A DNA stretch of 64,000 nucleotides from Polluticoccus soli (GTDB lineage: Bacteria; Bacteroidota; Bacteroidia; Chitinophagales; Chitinophagaceae): the NCBI RefSeq assembly GCF_029269745.1, contig NZ_JARJHT010000001.1:806001-870000 (forward strand). Direction: 5' to 3'. This document shows, one piece after another, positions 60,443 through 64,000 of the stretch. A program made the translations under genes and the position numbers. The notes below the pieces were generated by a model. That model searched no databases. It was not told where the DNA came from and was given only the letters and a program-made list of their open reading frames with translations. How positions within the stretch are numbered: position 1 is the first letter of the stretch; each line of letters begins with the position of its first letter.

Positions 60443-61261
60443 ATGCAACAGCAATGGCAACAAATGATAGAGGATGCCTACAAGAACAGGGAATTGTTGA
60501 AAGACAGCACTTACCAGGACGCGGTTAGAGCCGTGATCGAGGAAGTAGATAAAGGCAGGCTTCGTGTTGCACAACCCGGCGCTAATGGCTGGGAAGTTAA
60601 CCAGTGGGTAAAACAGGCAATACTTTTATACTTCGGCATACAGCCTATGCAAACATGGACCATCGAACCATTCGAGTTTCATGATAAAATGCTGTTGAAG
60701 AAGGATTATGCATCATTGGGCGTAAGGGCAGTTCCCCATGCCGTAGCTCGTTACGGCGCTTACGTAGCACCTAACGTGATCCTAATGCCGTCTTATGTAA
60801 ACATCGGCGCTTTTGTTGACGAAGGCACCATGGTAGATACCTGGGCTACAGTAGGCTCTTGCGCGCAAATAGGTAAAGGCGTGCACCTGAGTGGTGGTGT
60901 AGGTATCGGTGGCGTGCTGGAACCTCTGCAGGCGTCTCCTGTAGTGATCGAAGACGGTTGCTTTATAGGTTCTCGTTGCATTGTTGTAGAGGGCGTAATT
61001 GTAGAAAAAGAGGCGGTACTGGGCGCTAACGTAGTGTTGACACAATCTACCAAGATCATCGATGTAAGCGGTACCGAGCCGATAGAATACAAAGGACGCG
61101 TACCGGCACGCAGCGTGGTAATTCCAGGTAGCTATACCAAGAAATTCCCTGCCGGCGAGTACCAGGTGAGCTGTGCGCTCATCATTGGTCAGCGCAAGGC
61201 TTCAACCGACCTGAAGACGAGCCTCAACGACGCGCTGCGCGACTTTAACGTATCGGTATAA
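60443..61261 (+). CDS. dapD: Tetrahydrodipicolinate N-succinyltransferase
   Basis: Transfers succinyl from succinyl-CoA to tetrahydrodipicolinate in the lysine/meso-diaminopimelate pathway. 272 residues with the left-handed beta-helix hexapeptide repeats visible from about 110 to 225 (VNIGAFVDEGTMVDTWATVGSCAQIGKGVHLSGGVGIGG and IEDGCFIGSRCIVVEGVIVEKEAVLGANV-type). No other dap gene is adjacent. The frame upstream overlaps the tRNA and is not used; ATG 60443 gives the standard length. Confidence 0.95.
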   Translation: MQQQWQQMIEDAYKNRELLKDSTYQDAVRAVIEEVDKGRLRVAQPGANGWEVNQWVKQAILLYFGIQPMQTWTIEPFEFHDKMLLKKDYASLGVRAVPHAVARYGAYVAPNVILMPSYVNIGAFVDEGTMVDTWATVGSCAQIGKGVHLSGGVGIGGVLEPLQASPVVIEDGCFIGSRCIVVEGVIVEKEAVLGANVVLTQSTKIIDVSGTEPIEYKGRVPARSVVIPGSYTKKFPAGEYQVSCALIIGQRKASTDLKTSLNDALRDFNVSV

Positions 61262-61281
61262 TATTTTAAGACGTTTGGCAA

Positions 61282-62472
61282 ATGATTGGAATACTGCTGC
61301 AGATAAGCTGGAAAGAACTGGAAACACCATTGGCTGGAGAAAAGCTGCATAACCTTGCGTGGTGCCTCGGCATCATCATTGTTACGCTGCTTATCAAAAA
61401 ACCACTGGCGAATGTTCTTACCCGGCTTATCTCCGGCCTTGCCAATCGCTTTACAGACAGAAACCATAGCGAGAAATTTCGCAGCCTGGTTCAATCCCCT
61501 ATCGAATCGCTTTTGCAAACAATTCTGTTCTATATAGCATTCAACCAACTGGAAGTTTTACTTGACCAGTTCCTGCTACATAGATATAAAGGGGCAAAAG
61601 GTGGTCTTGCCATTCGTCTTGGAGATGTGATCGATCATGTCTTTATGTTGCTGGCCATCATATTTACAACGCTTATCCTTTCACGTATCGCCGATTTCAT
61701 TTACCAGGTACAGCATGAAAAGGCGATTGCTGACGAGAACAATGAACGTGAGCAATTGTTGCCACTGCTGAAAGAAATAGTGAAGCTGGTATTATGGTCG
61801 CTGGGTATATTCTGGTTGCTTGGCTCTGTGTTCCATGTAAATGTGCCCGCGCTCATTACCGGTTTGGGTATTGGCGGTGTGGCTATAGCGCTGGCGGCCA
61901 AAGAAAGCATTGAGAATCTCTTTGCTGCATTTACCATTCTCACTGATAAGCCTTTTCAAACAGGCGATACCATCAGGCTGGGCAGCCTTGAAGGCAGTGT
62001 AGAACGCATAGGCTTTCGCAGCACCGGCCTTCGCAATGCCGATGGATCGCTATATATAATACCGAACAAAAAGCTGGTAAACGAGAACGTAGAGAACCTG
62101 AGCAACAGGACCAGCAGGCGTGTGCGCATCATAGTAAATATCAAATACGGCATTGCGCATACTGCATTCAGGCAAATGGTGTCGGAGTTAAAAGATATGG
62201 TGCAGGGATCGTTGCATGTAGTACATCCTATTGAGATCAGCATTGATAACTTCGGCGAGAATGTAATGCAGCTAACGCTTAGCTATCATTTGCCAGACCC
62301 TATGCGCGACGGTGTTTCTATCTCTTCTGTAAAGCAGGAAATAAACCTGCGTACCTACGAGATCATCTCAAAATATACCGACTCATCTAACGTTAGTATA
62401 GACACTTCGGGCGCTGAAAACAAACTTGCTGACGAAAACAGCGAAAAGAGCGATGATGACGACATCGTCTGA
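61282..62472 (+). CDS. MscS-family mechanosensitive channel
   Basis: 396 residues: four to five N-terminal helices, the pore helix PALITGLGIGGVAIALAAKESIENLFAAFTIL with its Gly/Ala packing (about 190-220), the beta domain beginning PFQTGDTIRLGSLEGSVERIGFRSTGLRNADGSLYIIPNKKLVNENVENLS, and an alpha/beta C-terminal domain. It opens on membrane tension to release solutes. An acidic tail (EKSDDDDIV) is extra. It follows dapD by 20 bases, possibly on one transcript. Confidence 0.88.
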   Translation: MIGILLQISWKELETPLAGEKLHNLAWCLGIIIVTLLIKKPLANVLTRLISGLANRFTDRNHSEKFRSLVQSPIESLLQTILFYIAFNQLEVLLDQFLLHRYKGAKGGLAIRLGDVIDHVFMLLAIIFTTLILSRIADFIYQVQHEKAIADENNEREQLLPLLKEIVKLVLWSLGIFWLLGSVFHVNVPALITGLGIGGVAIALAAKESIENLFAAFTILTDKPFQTGDTIRLGSLEGSVERIGFRSTGLRNADGSLYIIPNKKLVNENVENLSNRTSRRVRIIVNIKYGIAHTAFRQMVSELKDMVQGSLHVVHPIEISIDNFGENVMQLTLSYHLPDPMRDGVSISSVKQEINLRTYEIISKYTDSSNVSIDTSGAENKLADENSEKSDDDDIV

Positions 62473-62579
62473 TACAACGGTTACATCACCTACCCGTTAA
62501 CAAAACACCAACCCTATGAAACCCGCTACTGTCAAGCTTTCCAGCTCACTTCACGATAATTCTCATTTCTTAATTGCTC

Positions 62580-62607
62580 GTTAACCCGCTGTAAATCAGC
62601 AGTTAAC
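62580..62607. promoter_or_regulatory. GTTAAC palindrome upstream of a surface protein gene
   Basis: GTTAAC-CC-GCTG (62580-62591), spacer TAAAT, CAGC-A-GTTAAC (62597-62607) is an inverted repeat with unequal inner gaps; a third related word, GCTGCGGTTAAAC, follows at 62619-62631. It lies upstream of the promoter for the gene at 62718. Confidence 0.4.
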
Positions 62608-62641
62608 CAGTTGCAAAGCTGCGGTTAAACTCATCCAAATA

Positions 62642-62673
62642 TTTTGCTGAGGCTGTTTGGCGTCTAATCTTTG
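62642..62673 (+). promoter_or_regulatory. Promoter of the secreted beta-protein gene
   Basis: TTTTG at 62642-62646 and TAATCTTTG at about 62665-62673 match the Bacteroidetes promoter with a three-base (rather than two-base) gap inside the -7 element. The leader to ATG 62718 would be about 40 bases. Confidence 0.5.
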
Positions 62674-62717
62674 CATCATCAAACAAACAAACACGTACGA
62701 CCAAAAACAAAACAATT

Positions 62718-63260
62718 ATGAAAAAGATAGTTATACTCGCCGCCAGCCTTTTCACTTTTGTTGCCGCAAAAGCTCAAGTTAACAGCTCAGCAAGCCAGAC
62801 AGTTAACCTGAACCTGTCAAACGCTATCGAGATCACCTTTACGGGTTCTGGTACTGCAACAGGCGATCCTACTACAATGGCTTTTACAACAGTAGCTCAC
62901 TACGCTGATGGCGTTGAGTCCGGCGAACAGCAACTGAAAGTTCGTTCTAACAAGAACTTCAAAGTGGCTGTAAAATCGAACGCAACCAACTTTACTTATA
63001 CAGGTAGCACTACACCAGCTCCTACCATGGTAGTAGCAGACGTACTGAATGTAATGGTAAGCGCCAACAACACAGGTGGTACTATCGCTAACAGCTTCTC
63101 TGGCTACCAGGACGTACCTACTTCAAACATCGACATGCTGAGCAACTGCAGCAAAGGCGGCAACCAAACTTTCTCAGTAAAATACAAAGCTGAGCCTGGT
63201 TTCGACTTCCCTGCCGGTAACTACGCAGTAGATGTAGTGTACACTGCTACACAGCTTTAA
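62718..63260 (+). CDS. Secreted beta-sandwich protein, fibre-subunit-like
   Basis: 180 residues: a signal peptide (MKKIVILAASLFTFVAAKAQ), then a Thr/Asn/Ser-rich beta domain (VNLNLSNAIEITFTG ... GEQQLKVRSNKNFKVAVKS ... FDFPAGNYAVDVVYTATQL). The alternation of strands and the final YxVDVVYTATQ recall major subunits of fibre-like proteins (DUF4402/coat-U-like) without a clear family match. Own promoter, palindromic upstream region, and strong terminator. The next gene is a large secreted protein, as in fibre-assembly loci; the link is inferred. Confidence 0.6.
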   Translation: MKKIVILAASLFTFVAAKAQVNSSASQTVNLNLSNAIEITFTGSGTATGDPTTMAFTTVAHYADGVESGEQQLKVRSNKNFKVAVKSNATNFTYTGSTTPAPTMVVADVLNVMVSANNTGGTIANSFSGYQDVPTSNIDMLSNCSKGGNQTFSVKYKAEPGFDFPAGNYAVDVVYTATQL

Positions 63261-63286
63261 TCAGCTCTCTCTTATCCAGTAATAGC

Positions 63287-63325
63287 AATGAAGAGCCCGT
63301 AAAAAGGCTCTTCATTCATTTAAAA
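63287..63325 (+). terminator. Intrinsic terminator after the subunit-like gene
   Basis: AATGAAGAGCC (63287-63297) pairs with GGCTCTTCATT (63306-63316) around CGTAAAAA, followed by CATTTAAAAAAA. It sits between the two genes, so the large gene needs a second promoter or read-through. Confidence 0.7.
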
Positions 63326-63421
63326 AAAGCGCAAACGCTAACCTGGATCACCATAAAAAAGCCCTGGAAACAGGATATTTGCAAACCATTTTTTATCCCT
63401 TAAAAGCTGTTTAGAAGAGAC

Positions 63422-63443
63422 ATAGCCTGTAGTTCCAGGCTAT
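63422..63443 (+). promoter_or_regulatory. Hairpin in the leader of the last gene
   Basis: ATAGCCTG and CAGGCTAT form a perfect 8-bp stem with loop TAGTTC, 29 bases before ATG 63473. It is too small and lacks a T-run to be a terminator; it may modulate translation. Confidence 0.35.
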
Positions 63444-63472
63444 AACATGCAAGAAAAAGATAAAAAACTGAT

Positions 63473-64000
63473 ATGAGCCGCCAATCCACATATCGTTTTT
63501 GCCTAAGCTTCCTGCTGATAACACTGGTTACAGTGTGTAGCATGCAAGCTGTAGCCCAACCTGGGAACAGGTTATACAGCTCTCATGTTCTCTACGATAC
63601 ACTCACTGCCAATAGCAACAAAGAGTTTCTTTTCAATAGCATCAACATCACCAACCTCACCAGCGAAAAGATCAGCATCACTGTAAATGTCGATGCACCT
63701 AAAGGTTGGAGCAGCACGCAAAAAGTCATTACGCTCAGCCTGAATGGCAATGAGAATACCATAGTCCCTATTCGCCTTTCTGCTCAAAACACAGCAACCG
63801 TAGGCTGGCAAACGGTAAAGTTGGAATATCACGTTAATAATAATGCTGTCCCTGATGCAGACACCTTCCGGGTGCGTCTGAAGGAGTTCAGCAAATTCAA
63901 GGCTACGCTCCTCAACTCAAACGTTGTATTACCAGCCTTCCAGAAGAATAATTCCTTTCCCGTATCTGTTAAAAACCTCGGTAACACTCCCGATGTTTTT
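63473..64000 (+). CDS. Large secreted protein, N-terminal part (3' end outside window)
   Basis: Frame open to the right edge: 176 codons from ATG 63473. Signal peptide MSRQSTYRFCLSFLLITLVT then CSMQAVAQ (a Cys in the signal does not sit at a good lipobox), followed by an Ig-like region (FLFNSINITNLTSEKISITVNVDAPKGWSS ... NTIVPIRLSAQ) of the NEW3/alpha-galactosidase-associated beta type, then a second strand set (VVLPAFQKNNSFPVSVKNLGNT). Probably an outer-membrane or surface component of the same locus as the gene at 62718; its type cannot be settled from this piece. Confidence 0.6.
   Translation, partial: MSRQSTYRFCLSFLLITLVTVCSMQAVAQPGNRLYSSHVLYDTLTANSNKEFLFNSINITNLTSEKISITVNVDAPKGWSSTQKVITLSLNGNENTIVPIRLSAQNTATVGWQTVKLEYHVNNNAVPDADTFRVRLKEFSKFKATLLNSNVVLPAFQKNNSFPVSVKNLGNTPDVF

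Noticed and set aside
60063-60528. Two plus-strand ORFs (72 and 115 codons) with EAHGFEPRT-like and KHTDSNRGPS-like words
   Set aside because: They run antisense through tRNA-Val; such peptide words are a known artefact of translating tRNA complements. The downstream part is the dapD leader.

Overview
The window is a chromosomal segment of a Bacteroidota bacterium, most likely from the Chitinophagaceae. The reasons are promoters of the TTTG-N19-TAnnTTTG type (best example in front of tRNA-Val), type IX secretion (T9SS) components and cargo (a PorT-like protein, a type A sorting tail, a gliding-associated type B tail with SprB repeats), and an arginine operon built around the Bacteroidetes-type N-succinylornithine transcarbamylase. 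No rRNA, CRISPR array, insertion sequence or prophage is seen.

Layout. 1-1.1 kb: C-terminal part of a large nuclease-type effector cut by the window edge. 1.2-9.65 kb: a complete arginine operon (GNAT acyltransferase, argG, argC, argD, argF', argB, argE, argH) with about 300 nt of leader containing a short ORF ending Arg-Arg-stop. 9.66-12.3 kb: a minus-strand signalling cassette (small lipoprotein, seven-helix membrane protein, sensor-less histidine kinase, NarL-type regulator) behind a palindrome-rich upstream region. 12.5-12.7 kb: an unassigned structured RNA with its own terminator. 12.8-18.3 kb: OmpA-like lipoprotein, TPR histidine kinase, DUF2231-Rieske membrane protein, GT39-like transferase. 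18.4-22.6 kb: paaZ, a T9SS cargo protein and a crotonase-fold enzyme. 22.6-32.3 kb: an exopolysaccharide/O-antigen locus (four glycosyltransferases, flippase, two polymerase/ligase-like proteins, initiating sugar transferase). 32.3-35.4 kb: stress/envelope genes (UspA, a basic protein, holin-like, YtxH, AI-2E family). 35.4-41.7 kb: nadD, feoA, ybeY, rluA, a cluster of three unlike palindromic intergenic repeats, a 1-Cys peroxiredoxin, porT-like, a second AI-2E family gene and a KGG stress protein. 41.8-46.3 kb: a peptidase-like protein lacking its catalytic Glu, and a second, expanded copy of the 7TM-kinase-regulator cassette. 46.3-49.4 kb: a di-heme cytochrome, Rieske, porin and tatA group. 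50-57 kb: a giant phosphoesterase/outer-membrane barrel fusion and an SprB-repeat surface protein. 57-64 kb: MFS transporter, PAP2 phosphatase, tRNA-Val, dapD, an mscS-type channel, and the start of what looks like a surface-fibre locus cut by the right edge.

Working together. The arginine genes form one pathway whose intermediates are probably N-succinylated: the residue that decides substrate in the transcarbamylase is Val, compatible with succinylornithine and not with acetylornithine. The most interesting feature is the pair of paralogous cassettes at 9.7-12.3 kb and 42.6-46.3 kb. In each, a histidine kinase with one membrane anchor and no sensor domain is encoded directly after a seven-helix membrane protein of an unrecognised family, and a small protein with a Cys/Pro-rich C-terminus is encoded upstream. 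This looks like a split sensory system in which the 7TM protein, alone or with the small exported protein, supplies the input. That is an inference from gene order and paralogy.
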